Under the pieces are notes generated by a model. That model saw only the letters and a program-made list of their open reading frames with translations, searched no databases and was not told where the DNA came from. Positions 55,890-64,000 of a DNA stretch of 64,000 nucleotides are shown here, piece by piece. This DNA comes from Plantibacter sp. PA-3-X8. GTDB lineage: Bacteria; Actinomycetota; Actinomycetes; Actinomycetales; Microbacteriaceae. Each line of letters begins with the position of its first letter. Position 1 is the stretch's first letter. The position numbers and the translations under genes are program-made. The DNA lies in the NCBI RefSeq assembly GCF_003856975.1, contig NZ_CP033107.1:2976001-3040000 (forward strand), read 5' to 3'.

Positions 55890-56594
55890 GTGACCACTCT
55901 CCTCCCTGCCGCAGTCCTCTGGGACATGGACGGCACCGTCGTCGACACCGAGCCCTACTGGATGGAGGCCGAGACCGAGCTGGTCGCGGCCCACGGTGGC
56001 ACCTGGACCCATGAGGACGGCCTCCTGCTCGTCGGGAACGGGCTCTGGGACTCCGCCGCCGTCCTCCAGGGCCGCGGCGTCGCGCTGGACGCGGACACGA
56101 TCGTCGCCCACCTCACGGACCACGTCCGGCGCCTCATCCAGGAACGCGGCGTCCCGTTCCGTCCCGGCGCCCAGGAGCTGCTCCACGAGCTCCGGGAGGC
56201 CGGCGTGCCGACCGCACTCGTCACCATGTCGATCCGGTCCATGGCCGAGGACATCGCGAGCGGCATCCCGTTCGACGCGTTCGACCTCATCGTCGCCGGC
56301 GACGAGGTCGAGCAGCCCAAGCCCCACCCGGACCCCTACCTGAGGGCCGCCGAGGCACTCGGTGTCGACCCGCGCGAGTGCATCGCGATCGAGGACTCCG
56401 CCACCGGTCTCGCGTCCGCGCTCGCGGCTGGGACCATCGCCGTGTCGGTCCCGCACATCGTGCCGATCCCCGAGGGCCCGCACCACACCACCTGGGACAC
56501 CCTCGCCGGGCGCTCCGTCGCCGACCTCGCCGAGCTGCGCTCGACCGCGAGCGGCCCCACCCACCACCCCGAGACAGAGGCAGCACAGCGATGA
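55890..56594 (+). CDS. HAD-superfamily hydrolase (beta-phosphoglucomutase/phosphatase-like)
   Basis: A 234-aa HAD phosphatase. The catalytic pair is Asp12 and Asp14 (LWDMDGTVVDTEP). The VTMSIRSMAE motif has replaced the usual Thr/Ser-Asn form, the Lys lies in QPKPHPDPYL, and IEDSATGLASALAAG carries the metal Asp. A helical cap sits between residues 20 and 90. Substrate is unknown. Its stop codon overlaps the trmI start codon by 4 nt. The same pairing occurs in other actinobacteria. Confidence 0.87.
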   Translation: MTTLLPAAVLWDMDGTVVDTEPYWMEAETELVAAHGGTWTHEDGLLLVGNGLWDSAAVLQGRGVALDADTIVAHLTDHVRRLIQERGVPFRPGAQELLHELREAGVPTALVTMSIRSMAEDIASGIPFDAFDLIVAGDEVEQPKPHPDPYLRAAEALGVDPRECIAIEDSATGLASALAAGTIAVSVPHIVPIPEGPHHTTWDTLAGRSVADLAELRSTASGPTHHPETEAAQR

Positions 56595-57655
56595 GCGCGA
56601 ACCACCAGCCGGCGAACAGCGGGCCCTTCCGCGAAGGCGACCGCGTCCAGCTGACCGGACCGAAGGGGCGGAAGAACACCATCACGCTGGAGGCCGGCAA
56701 GGTCTTCCACACGCACCGCGGGATGATCGAGCACACCACGATCATCGGCCTGCCGGACGGCAGCGTCGTCGCCAACACCGAGGGCATCGAGCACCTCGCG
56801 CTCCGGCCGCTGTTGGTCGACTTCGTGATGTCGATGCCTCGCGGTGCCGCCATCATCTACCCGAAGGACGCGGCCGAGATCATCGGCCAGGCGGACATCT
56901 TCCCCGGCGCGACGGTCGTCGAGGCCGGTGTCGGTTCCGGCGCGCTCTCCCTCTGGCTCCTCCGGGCCATCGGACCGTCGGGCAGGTTGGCCTCCTTCGA
57001 GCGTCGGGACGAGTTCGCCGACGTCGCCCGCGGCAACGTCGCGACCTTCTTCGGCTACGACCCGCAGAACTGGTCGGTCACGGTCGGCGACCTCCAGGAG
57101 ACCCTGCCCGACACGATGCCCGCCGAATCCGTCGATCGCGTGGTGCTCGACATGCTCGCACCGTGGGAGTGCCTCGACGTCGCGTGGGAGGCGCTGAAGC
57201 CCGGTGGAGTGATCCTCTGCTACGTCGCCACCGTCACCCAGCTGTCCCGGGTCGCCGAGGCGATCCGCGGGACGGGCGGCTTCACGAACCCGCAGTCGAA
57301 CGAGACGATGATGCGCGGGTGGCACGTCGAGGGACTCGCCGTGCGACCGGACCACCGGATGATCGGACACACGGGCTTCCTCATCACCGCGCGGAAGCTC
57401 GCACCCGGCACGGTCCTGCCCGAGCTGAAGCGACGCGCCTCGAAGAGCGACTTCAGCGCCGAGGACGTCGAGCTGTGGACACCGGGCGCCCTCGGGGAAC
57501 GCTCCGCGAGCGCGAAGATCCTGCGGAAGCGTGCCAGGAGCGCCGGGGCGAGCGCCGAGCTCTCCCGGGCGCGGGGCCTCGACGACGAGAGTGCGGGGCC
57601 CGACGGGTCGATCGAACCGTCCGCCGCTGAGCCGCCGCTCGGCGACGAGCGTTGA
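56591..57655 (+). CDS. trmI: tRNA (adenine-58-N1)-methyltransferase TrmI
   Basis: Makes m1A58 in the tRNA T-loop. It has 354 aa; the N-terminal barrel (FREGDRVQLTGPKGRKNTITLEAG) is followed by a Rossmann domain with SAM site VVEAGVGSGALSLWL and DRVVLDMLAPWECL. Orthologues are about 280 aa; the extra C-terminal 70 residues are basic then acidic and probably disordered. The ATG overlaps the HAD stop codon by 4 nt. In M. tuberculosis the orthologue is followed by the proteasome cluster; here the FKBP gene follows directly. Confidence 0.93.
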   Translation: MSANHQPANSGPFREGDRVQLTGPKGRKNTITLEAGKVFHTHRGMIEHTTIIGLPDGSVVANTEGIEHLALRPLLVDFVMSMPRGAAIIYPKDAAEIIGQADIFPGATVVEAGVGSGALSLWLLRAIGPSGRLASFERRDEFADVARGNVATFFGYDPQNWSVTVGDLQETLPDTMPAESVDRVVLDMLAPWECLDVAWEALKPGGVILCYVATVTQLSRVAEAIRGTGGFTNPQSNETMMRGWHVEGLAVRPDHRMIGHTGFLITARKLAPGTVLPELKRRASKSDFSAEDVELWTPGALGERSASAKILRKRARSAGASAELSRARGLDDESAGPDGSIEPSAAEPPLGDER

Positions 57656-57672
57656 CCGAGGTTCACGTCGAC

Positions 57673-57678
57673 TAAACT
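57673..57678 (+). promoter_or_regulatory. -10 element (TAAACT) of the FKBP lipoprotein gene
   Basis: TAAACT lies 48 nt before the GTG at 57727. TTGACC (57652-57657) precedes it by 15 nt and could be a -35, though the spacing is short. Confidence 0.4.
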
Positions 57679-57726
57679 GTGCGACGGCGACCTGCCGTCC
57701 CACCCGTACCACCGAAACGAGGATCC

Positions 57727-58683
57727 GTGCGCACTGCACCAGCTCTCATCGCCGCAGCAGGCCTCCTGCTCGTCTCCCTCACCGGGTGCACCGCGCCGGG
57801 CTCGGCCTCGTGCGACACCGCGGCGTCCGCCGGCGACGCGACGAAGCTCATCAGCGTGTCGGGTGACTTCGGCGCCACCCCGAAGGTGGAGCTCCCGAAG
57901 CCGCTGTACACGAAGACGACGGAGCGCCAGGTCGTGATCCAGGGCGACGGTCAGCAGGTCTCGGCCGACGGCACCGTCAACCTCAACCTGATGCTCCTCA
58001 ACGGACGCACGGGCGACGTCCTGCAGCAGACGGACTTCAACGGGCCCGCGAGCACCCTCATCGCCCTGTCCGGAAGCCTCCCCGGCTTCGCGAAGGCGTT
58101 CGCCTGCACGACGGTCGGATCCCGTGTCGTCGCGGCGATCTCACCCGAGGACGCGTTCGGCCCGAGCGGTGGCAGCGAGGCGAACGGCATCAAGAAGGAC
58201 GACGCGATCATCCTCGTCGCCGACATCCAGGGTGCGGCGCTGCCCAAGGCCGACGGTGCCGAGCGCCCGATCCCGTCAGGGTTCCCCTCCGTCGTGACCG
58301 CTCCGAGTGGTCAGCCCGGCATCACCATCCCGGCGGCCCCAGCACCGACCGAGACGAAGCACACCCTGTCCCGCGTCGGCGACGGTGCCACGGTCAAGGC
58401 CGGCGACCAGGTCATCGTCAACTACACCGGCGTGCTGTGGGATCAGAAGAGCGTCTTCGACAGCAGCTGGGAGAAGGGCCAGCCCCTCGTCTTCCAGGCC
58501 GACGGCGGTCAGATGATCAAGGCCTTCAACGACGCGGTCGTCGGCCAGCAGGTCGGCTCGCAGATCATCCTCGTGGTGGCGCCGAAGGACGGCTACGGCG
58601 AGCAGGGTTCGGGCAGCGTCCCGGCCGGCGCCACGCTCGTGTTCGTCATCGACGTGCTCGGCACGCAGCGCGCGGCGCAGTAA
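57727..58683 (+). CDS. FKBP-type peptidyl-prolyl isomerase lipoprotein
   Basis: A 318-aa exported protein that folds proteins outside the membrane. The signal peptide ends in the lipobox LTGC with Cys21 as the lipid site. Residues about 60-170 form a degenerate FKBP-like domain (LMLLNGRTGDVLQQTDFNG, AISPEDAFG). Residues about 215-315 form a canonical FKBP domain (VIVNYTGVLWDQKSVFDSSW, VVAPKDGYGEQGSG). I chose the GTG at 57727 with GAGG upstream; the earlier GTG at 57679 lies directly after the -10. The gene follows trmI by 71 nt. Confidence 0.9.
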   Translation: MRTAPALIAAAGLLLVSLTGCTAPGSASCDTAASAGDATKLISVSGDFGATPKVELPKPLYTKTTERQVVIQGDGQQVSADGTVNLNLMLLNGRTGDVLQQTDFNGPASTLIALSGSLPGFAKAFACTTVGSRVVAAISPEDAFGPSGGSEANGIKKDDAIILVADIQGAALPKADGAERPIPSGFPSVVTAPSGQPGITIPAAPAPTETKHTLSRVGDGATVKAGDQVIVNYTGVLWDQKSVFDSSWEKGQPLVFQADGGQMIKAFNDAVVGQQVGSQIILVVAPKDGYGEQGSGSVPAGATLVFVIDVLGTQRAAQ

Positions 58684-58699
58684 CCGACACGCCTCGGAT

Positions 58700-58742
58700 A
58701 CGGCCCGTCCCACGCCCGCGTCGCGGGTGGGGGACGGGCCGT
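58700..58742 (+). terminator. Terminator after the FKBP gene
   Basis: A 12-bp stem (58700-58711 with 58731-58742) with an inner GC-rich hairpin, starting 17 nt after the stop codon. The pafB promoter begins 8 nt later. Confidence 0.75.
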
Positions 58743-58749
58743 CCGTCGG

Positions 58750-58755
58750 TAGACT
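58750..58755 (+). promoter_or_regulatory. Leaderless -10 element (TAGACT) of pafB
   Basis: TAGACT ends 6 nt before the GTG at 58762. The 8-nt position above it has no TGTCRGTG element, so pafBC is not obviously autoregulated. Confidence 0.55.
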
Positions 58756-58761
58756 GGACCG

Positions 58762-59802
58762 GTGTCCTCAGCCCGCGAGTCCCCGAAGCCGGTCCCGGTG
58801 GAGGAGCGACTTTTCAGCCTCGTGCTCGCGCTCCTCGCCACGCAGACCGGCCTGACGAAGAACGAGATCCTGTCGACCGTCCAGGGGTACCGCCAGCAGT
58901 ATTCGAGTGGCGGTGGCAACGCCAGCCTCGAGCGACAGTTCGAGCGCGACAAGGACAACATCCGCGAACTCGGCGTCCCGCTCGAGACGATCGAGCAGCC
59001 GGGTGAACCCGGCAACAACCAGTCGATGCGCTATCGGATCCCGAAGGGCGCCTACGAGCTCCCCACCGACGTCCGGTTCACCCCGGCGGAGCTGTCACTG
59101 CTGTCGCTCGCAGCCACCGTTTGGCGTGAGGGGTCGCTCTCCGGCCAGTCGCAGCGCGCGATGACGAAGTTGCGGTCGCTCGGCATCGAGCCCGACGAAC
59201 CGATCATCGGATACGCGCCGAGACTCCGCACCCGGGAGGCCTCGTTCGAACCGCTCGACGCGGCCCTCGAACGTCGGTCCGTGGTCGCCTTCCCCTACCT
59301 GAAGCCCGGCGAGGCGCGGCCACGCGTCCGCACCGTCGCACCGTTGGCGCTCGTCCAGCACGAGGGTCGCTGGCACCTCTACGCGACCGACCGGACGGTG
59401 GACGAGCCCCGGACGTTCCTCCTGTCGCGGATCGTCGGTCCGGTCAAGCCGACGGGGGAGTCGTTCCCCGCCGACGACCGCGACCACGCCGCCGACGCGA
59501 TCGACGGCCTGCGCCGCGTGTCCTCGTCGCAACGCGCCCTCGTCCGTGTCCGGCCCGGGACCGACGCCGCGGCCCGCCTCGGCAACCGCTACGGCGTCAG
59601 CGACACGGAGCGCACGGAACTCACCATCCCGTACCTCGACCACCACATCCTCGCCGACGAGCTCGCCGGGTTCGGCCCGGAGGTCGTCGTCCTCGACCCT
59701 CCGGCGCTCGTCGAGGCCGTGGCGTCCAGACTCGAGCTGGTCGTCGCCCGCCACCGCGCGACCGACGACGCACCCCACCCCGAGGAGACCGCCCGTGGCT
59801 AA
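58762..59802 (+). CDS. pafB: WYL-domain transcription activator PafB
   Basis: One half of the PafBC activator, which in mycobacteria switches on the RecA-independent DNA-damage response. The 346-aa protein has an N-terminal winged helix (RLFSLVLALLATQTGLTKNEIL) and a WYL domain with the variant motif GRWHLYATD. A C-terminal WCX-type extension follows (VRVRPGTDAAARLG). The GTG follows a TAGACT -10 by 6 nt. It overlaps pafC by 8 nt, so the two are coupled. No proteasome gene lies nearby, despite the historic name proteasome accessory factor. Confidence 0.95.
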   Translation: MSSARESPKPVPVEERLFSLVLALLATQTGLTKNEILSTVQGYRQQYSSGGGNASLERQFERDKDNIRELGVPLETIEQPGEPGNNQSMRYRIPKGAYELPTDVRFTPAELSLLSLAATVWREGSLSGQSQRAMTKLRSLGIEPDEPIIGYAPRLRTREASFEPLDAALERRSVVAFPYLKPGEARPRVRTVAPLALVQHEGRWHLYATDRTVDEPRTFLLSRIVGPVKPTGESFPADDRDHAADAIDGLRRVSSSQRALVRVRPGTDAAARLGNRYGVSDTERTELTIPYLDHHILADELAGFGPEVVVLDPPALVEAVASRLELVVARHRATDDAPHPEETARG

Positions 59803-60805
59803 GCGACCGGCGGCGCCCCGCGCCCAGGACAAGCTGATCTTCCTCCTCTCGCTCGTGCCGTACCTCATCGACCGCGAGCGGGTCACGGTCGACGAGGCCG
59901 CTCGGCACTTCGGTCTGTCCCCGCGCCAGATCCGAGAAGCGGTCGAGCTCTTGACGGTGTCCGGCGTGCCGGGCGACACCCGGCAGTACCTCGCCGGCGA
60001 CCTCTTCGACATCGACTGGGGCAGCTTCGAGGAGGACGACGAGATCGTCCTCACCCACCGGGTCGCCCTCGACGACAGTCCTCGCTTCTCAGCCCGCGAG
60101 GCCTCCGCCCTCATCGCCGGCCTGCAGTCGCTCCAGCGCCTTCCCGAGTTCGTCGACAGCGACGTCATCGGCGGCGTGATGGCGAAGCTCGCCCGCGGGG
60201 CGTCGTCCGCACCGGGCCAGCTCGCGGTCACCGAGTCCTACTCAGCACACGCGGTCGGTATCATCCGGTCGGCTCTGGCCGCCGGCCACAGCGTCGCGTT
60301 CGACTACGTCGACGCGAGTGGGGCGACCGAGGCGAGACTGGTGGACCCGCTGCGTCTCGAGTCCCAGGATCAGGACTGGTATCTCTACGGGTGGTGCCAC
60401 CTGCGCGAGGCGACGCGTCGCTTCCGTCTCGATCGGATGACCGAGCTGCGGGAGACCGACGCCGAGGTCGTGTTCCGCGAAGCGGACGTCGTCGTCCCGA
60501 CCGCGTTGTTCGAGCCGAGCGACTCCGACCGCAACGTCACCGTGCTCGTCCGACGCTCGGTCCTGCCGCTCATCGACGACTACGTGGTCGCCGTCGACAG
60601 CGCACCAGGCGGCTCCGCAGCCCGCGAGGACAGCGACGCCGAGGTGACCGCGACCCTACGCCTCGCGCACCATCACGGCCTCAAACGACTGGTCGCCGCA
60701 CACCCCGGGCTCATCACCGTGCTCGGCCCGGCGGACGCGCGCGACGCGGTCGCCGATTGGGCGGCCGCCGGTCTCGCGCAGTACCGCACGACATCCGCGA
60801 GCTGA
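59795..60805 (+). CDS. pafC: WYL-domain transcription activator PafC
   Basis: The partner of PafB; the pair acts as a heterodimer. The 336-aa protein has an N-terminal winged helix (FLLSLVPYLIDRERVTVDEAARHFGLSPRQIREAVELL), a full WYL motif in DQDWYLYGWC and a C-terminal extension. The GTG at 59795 lies within the last codons of pafB (8-nt overlap). The predicted targets in this window are uvrB, uvrA, the DEDDh exonuclease and the SF2 helicase. Confidence 0.95.
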   Translation: MAKRPAAPRAQDKLIFLLSLVPYLIDRERVTVDEAARHFGLSPRQIREAVELLTVSGVPGDTRQYLAGDLFDIDWGSFEEDDEIVLTHRVALDDSPRFSAREASALIAGLQSLQRLPEFVDSDVIGGVMAKLARGASSAPGQLAVTESYSAHAVGIIRSALAAGHSVAFDYVDASGATEARLVDPLRLESQDQDWYLYGWCHLREATRRFRLDRMTELRETDAEVVFREADVVVPTALFEPSDSDRNVTVLVRRSVLPLIDDYVVAVDSAPGGSAAREDSDAEVTATLRLAHHHGLKRLVAAHPGLITVLGPADARDAVADWAAAGLAQYRTTSAS

Positions 60806-60843
60806 CTCCCGAGACTCCCGGCAGCAGAGCGGGAGATGCAGGG

Positions 60844-60849
60844 TAGAGT
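60844..60849 (+). promoter_or_regulatory. -10 element (TAGAGT) of tatA
   Basis: TAGAGT lies 37 nt before the tatA ATG; AGGAA serves as ribosome-binding site. Confidence 0.4.
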
Positions 60850-60886
60850 GAGTGGACCTCGACCTCGAAGATCAGGAACGAAGACT

Positions 60887-61156
60887 ATGTTCGGCAACGC
60901 ATTCACCGGGTGGCACCTCGTCATCATCCTCCTCATCGTCCTGCTGCTGTTCGGAGCACCGAAGCTCCCGGGTCTCGCCCGCAGCGTCGGCCAGTCGATG
61001 CGGATCTTCAAGAGCGAGGTCAAGAGCATGCGCGACGACGAGCCCGCCTCGCCCGACGCGACGGGCACGGTTCCGCCCGCGAGTACGACGCCCGCCGACC
61101 CGACTCCGGCCACGACGGCCCCGCAGAAGCCGACCGACCCGCCGGTCAAGCCGTAA
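60887..61156 (+). CDS. tatA: Sec-independent protein translocase subunit TatA
   Basis: Forms the pore-like part of the twin-arginine export system for folded proteins. The 89-aa protein has one transmembrane helix ([15 protein letters not shown]), the FG hinge, an amphipathic helix ([22 protein letters not shown]) and a Pro/Thr-rich tail. The start is the ATG at 60887 behind AGGAA at 9 nt. tatC follows after 90 nt. Confidence 0.95.
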   Translation: MFGNAFTGWHLVIILLIVLLLFGAPKLPGLARSVGQSMRIFKSEVKSMRDDEPASPDATGTVPPASTTPADPTPATTAPQKPTDPPVKP

Positions 61157-61246
61157 CCCTGAGGACCACCCGAGCCCGATGACGCCAGCACCTGGCCCCC
61201 GACGAGTGCGCCTCGAACACGCTGCTCAGGAACGGACGATGTCGCC

Positions 61247-62056
61247 GTGGCCCTGACCGAGAAGCGTCCCAAGAAACAGAACCGCGAAGGGCGTATGTCG
61301 CTCGGCGAGCACCTCGTCGAGTTGCGGAAGCGGCTGTTCTACTCCGCCATCGGCATCATCGTCGGCATGGTCGCGGGTTTCATCGCCTCCGAGTGGATCA
61401 TCGAGGCGATGAGCGCCCCCATCCTCGTCATCGCCGACGATCGCGGGCAGGCGTTCCTGAACTTCACCAACGTCACGAGCGCGTTCGACCTGCGGATGAA
61501 GATCGCCCTCACCGCCGGCGTCGTCCTGTCCAGCCCGGTGTGGCTCTACCAGATCTGGGCGTTCCTCGTGCCCGGCCTGACGCGCAAGGAGCTGAAGTAC
61601 GCGATCGGGTTCTTCGCGACCGCGGTGCCGTTGTTCCTGGCGGGCTGCTACGCGGGCTGGTTCGTGTTGCCGCACATCGTCGAGCTCATGCTCGGCTTCA
61701 CCCCGACGGCGGCGGCCAACTTCCTCGACGCCACCACCTATTACGACTTCGTCCTGAAGCTGGTGCTCGCGGTCGGTGTCGCCTTCGTCCTGCCCGTGTT
61801 CCTCGTCCTGTTGAACTTCGTCGGCGTGCTCTCCGCGGCGGCGATCATCAAGGCGTGGCGGGTCGCGATCCTCGTCATCGTGCTCTTCACGGCCATCGCC
61901 ACGCCCGCCGCCGACATCGTGTCGATGTTCGTCCTGGCGATCCCGATGGTCCTGTTGTACTTCGCGGCCTACGGCGTCGCCGTCCTCCACGACCGCAGTG
62001 CGGCCAAGCGGCAGCGACGCATAGACGCCGAACTCGGTAGCGCGGGGCTCGCATGA
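61247..62056 (+). CDS. tatC: Sec-independent protein translocase subunit TatC
   Basis: The signal-recognition subunit of the Tat translocase. The 269-aa protein has six transmembrane helices. MSLGEHLVELRKRL near the N-terminus carries the conserved Glu, and FLVPGLTRKELKY is the conserved loop. The GTG at 61247 has only a distant AGGAA; an internal ATG at 61295 (MSLGEHL) is possible. The stop codon overlaps the helY start codon by 3 nt (ATGA). Confidence 0.95.
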   Translation: MALTEKRPKKQNREGRMSLGEHLVELRKRLFYSAIGIIVGMVAGFIASEWIIEAMSAPILVIADDRGQAFLNFTNVTSAFDLRMKIALTAGVVLSSPVWLYQIWAFLVPGLTRKELKYAIGFFATAVPLFLAGCYAGWFVLPHIVELMLGFTPTAAANFLDATTYYDFVLKLVLAVGVAFVLPVFLVLLNFVGVLSAAAIIKAWRVAILVIVLFTAIATPAADIVSMFVLAIPMVLLYFAAYGVAVLHDRSAAKRQRRIDAELGSAGLA

Positions 62057-64000
62057 GCGACACCGCTTCCCCTGCCGAGCGGTATCGGGCAGCAGCGGTC
62101 CGGAACGCGACACCGAGGCTCCAGGAGTTCCGCGCGAGGCAGCGTTTCGACCTCGACGCGTTCCAACTCGAGGCGTGCGAGCGGATCGAGAACGGCAGCA
62201 GTGTCCTCGTGGCAGCACCGACGGGTGCCGGCAAGACCATCGTCGCCGAGTTCGCGATCGCGCTGGCCATGCACGGCGACCGCGGCAAGGTCTTCTACAC
62301 CACGCCGATGAAGGCGCTCAGCAACCAGAAGTTCCAGGAGCTCACCGCCGAGTACGGGTCCGAGCACGTCGGCCTGCTCACGGGCGACACGAACGTGAAC
62401 GGCAACGCCCGCATCGTCGTGATGACGACCGAGGTCCTCCGCAACATGCTGTACGCGGACTCCGACGCGCTGACCGACCTCGCCTTCGTCATCATGGACG
62501 AGGTGCACTACCTGGCGGACCGGTTCCGCGGAGCGGTGTGGGAGGAGGTCATCATCCACCTCCCGCAGGCCGTCCGGATGGTGTCGCTGAGCGCGACCGT
62601 GTCGAATGCCGAAGAGTTCGGTGACTGGCTGCAGGCCGTCCGCGGCGACACCGCCGTGATCGTGTCCGAGGAGCGACCGGTGCCCCTCACCCAGCACGTG
62701 CTGATGCGCAACAAACTCATCGACCTGTTCGCCGCGCCGAGCCTCGCCGACACCCATCAGGTCAACCCGGAGCTCGTCCGCATGGCGCAGTTCGGTGGCC
62801 GTGCGCCGAACAGCCGTCAATACAAGGACGTCAGCCGCTACAACCAGCGCCGAGCCCCGCATCGGGCCGAGAAGCTCGACCGTGGGCATTTCGTCCAGAT
62901 GCTCGACGACCACCACCTGCTCCCTGCGATCTTCTTCGTCTTCAGCCGTGTCGGGTGCGACCAGGCCGTCAAGCAGGTCCTCCGTTCCGGCATCAGGCTG
63001 ACCGAGGCGCACGAACGCGACGAGATCCGCCAGATCGTCGACGAGCACTGCCGGACCCTGCTCGACGAGGACCTCGCCGTCCTCGGCTACTGGGAGTGGC
63101 TCGACGGTCTGGAGCGGGGCGTCGCCGCCCACCACGCCGGTCTCCTCCCGGCGTTCAAGGAGGTCGTCGAGGAGCTCTTCCGGCGGAAGCTCGTGAAGGT
63201 CGTCTTCGCGACCGAGACCCTCGCGCTCGGCATCAACATGCCGGCCAGGACGGTCGTCCTCGAGAAGCTCGAGAAGTTCAACGGTGAGGCACGCGTCCCG
63301 ATCACCCCGGGGGAGTACACCCAGATCACCGGGCGTGCCGGACGCCGCGGCATCGACGTCGAGGGCCACGCCGTGATCCAGTGGACCGAGGGGCTGCACC
63401 CGCAATCCGTCGCCTCGCTGGCCTCCCGACGCACCTACCCGCTCAACTCCAGCTTCCGCCCGACCTACAACATGGCGGTCAACCTGATCGACCAGTTCGG
63501 CCGTCAACGCACCCGTCAGATCCTCGAGTCGTCCTTCGCACAGTTCCAGGCGGACCGAGCCGTCGTCGGGATCGCCCGGAAGGTGCGCGAGCAGGAGTCG
63601 TCGCTCGCCGGCTACGAGAAGTCCATGGCCTGCCACCTCGGGAACTTCGTCGAGTACGCGGGCATTCGCCGTGAGCTCACGGACCTCGAACGCAAGGGCG
63701 AACCGAACGGCTCGCGCGCGTCGAAGGACCGTCGCCAACGCAAGCTCGCCGAACTCCGCAAGCGGATGCGGGCTCATGCCTGCCACGTCTGCCCGCACCG
63801 CGAGGACCACGCTCGCTGGGCGGAACGATGGTTCAAGCTCAAGAAGCAGACCGACCAGCTGCGGCAGCAGATCCAGACGCGGACGGGCGCGGTCGCGCGC
63901 GTGTTCGACCGGGTCGTCGACGTCCTGCTCGAGTACGAGTACCTGGCACGCGACGAGCACGGCGCGGTCGTCGTCGCGGCTCCCGGACGCACCTTGAAGC
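62053..64000 (+). CDS. helY: Ski2/Mtr4-like DEVH helicase HelY (3' truncated by window edge)
   Basis: The first 649 residues of a large superfamily 2 helicase; the frame is open to the last base, so the gene continues beyond the window. The P-loop is APTGAGKT (residues 55-62), motif II is DEVH (Asp149), SLSATVSN forms motif III, FATETLALGINMPARTVV motif V, and QITGRAGRRGID motif VI. A cysteine cluster lies near ACHVCPHRE. It is the orthologue of M. tuberculosis Rv2092c, next to tatC. An RNA-related function is likely by similarity with Mtr4 but is unproven. Its ATG overlaps the tatC stop codon. Confidence 0.93.
   Translation, partial: MSDTASPAERYRAAAVRNATPRLQEFRARQRFDLDAFQLEACERIENGSSVLVAAPTGAGKTIVAEFAIALAMHGDRGKVFYTTPMKALSNQKFQELTAEYGSEHVGLLTGDTNVNGNARIVVMTTEVLRNMLYADSDALTDLAFVIMDEVHYLADRFRGAVWEEVIIHLPQAVRMVSLSATVSNAEEFGDWLQAVRGDTAVIVSEERPVPLTQHVLMRNKLIDLFAAPSLADTHQVNPELVRMAQFGGRAPNSRQYKDVSRYNQRRAPHRAEKLDRGHFVQMLDDHHLLPAIFFVFSRVGCDQAVKQVLRSGIRLTEAHERDEIRQIVDEHCRTLLDEDLAVLGYWEWLDGLERGVAAHHAGLLPAFKEVVEELFRRKLVKVVFATETLALGINMPARTVVLEKLEKFNGEARVPITPGEYTQITGRAGRRGIDVEGHAVIQWTEGLHPQSVASLASRRTYPLNSSFRPTYNMAVNLIDQFGRQRTRQILESSFAQFQADRAVVGIARKVREQESSLAGYEKSMACHLGNFVEYAGIRRELTDLERKGEPNGSRASKDRRQRKLAELRKRMRAHACHVCPHREDHARWAERWFKLKKQTDQLRQQIQTRTGAVARVFDRVVDVLLEYEYLARDEHGAVVVAAPGRTLK

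Noticed and set aside
61969..63960. 663-residue open frame on the minus strand opposite helY
   Set aside because: The plus strand carries an intact helicase with all motifs, open to the window edge. The minus frame is its shadow.

Overview
The window is a gene-dense, high-GC chromosomal segment of an actinobacterium. A mycothiol ligase (mshC), RbpA, WhiA, OpcA, PafB/PafC and the Rv-type gene order all point to Actinomycetota. The very short or absent 5' leaders, the type-B L31 protein and the lack of proteasome genes fit Microbacteriaceae best; I cannot name the genus. I see no phage, insertion sequence, CRISPR array or genomic island. 57 protein genes (the first and last cut by the window edges) and one tRNA are supported.

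Layout. 1-8.8 kb: 3' end of rpsA, coaE, then the nucleotide-excision-repair genes uvrB, uvrA and uvrC. 8.8-15.7 kb: rapZ, whiA, sodA, the lower-glycolysis genes gap-pgk-tpiA, secG and rbpA. 15.8-23.9 kb (minus strand): a six-gene operon tkt-tal-pgi-zwf-opcA-pgl that covers the whole pentose phosphate cycle plus Pgi. 24-29 kb: haem A synthesis genes ctaB and ctaA with a DUF3516-type helicase between them. 29-34.5 kb: the SUF iron-sulfur operon sufB-sufD-Rieske-sufC, then sufT and a PatB-type C-S lyase. 34.6-37.6 kb: an ABC-F protein and the coupled trio DUF3099 / 74-aa protein / SURF1. 37.8-42.6 kb: fabG, serB, glgC, divergent glgA/glgM and an ABC ATPase. 42.7-51 kb: rpmE2, a DnaQ-type exonuclease, an alpha/beta hydrolase, a sirtuin, a SpoU methyltransferase, a D,D-carboxypeptidase, an SGNH hydrolase and an SF2 helicase. 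51-64 kb: tRNA-Leu(GAG), an M20 peptidase, uppP-mshC, PAC2, a HAD phosphatase-trmI pair, an FKBP lipoprotein, pafB-pafC, tatA-tatC and the 5' part of helY.

Much of the order parallels M. tuberculosis (rpsA-coaE-uvrB-uvrA; uvrC-rapZ-whiA-gap-pgk-tpiA-secG-pgl-opcA-zwf-tal-tkt-ctaB-suf; mshC-PAC2-trmI-pafBC-tatAC-helY). Informative deletions in that order are: no yvcK between rapZ and whiA, no sufR/sufS/sufU in the suf block, and no mpa-dop-pup-prcBA-pafA between trmI and pafBC.

The most interesting signal is regulatory. uvrB and uvrA have the same promoter, TGTCGGTG-N8-TAGACT, which matches the RecA-independent DNA-damage promoter that PafBC activates in mycobacteria. One-mismatch versions sit at the DnaQ-type exonuclease (43857) and at the SF2 helicase (49040). 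pafB and pafC lie in the same window. This suggests a local PafBC damage regulon that outlived the loss of the proteasome genes from this locus. A second pattern is widespread leaderless transcription: twelve genes have a TANNNT hexamer exactly 6 nt before the start codon and no Shine-Dalgarno sequence.
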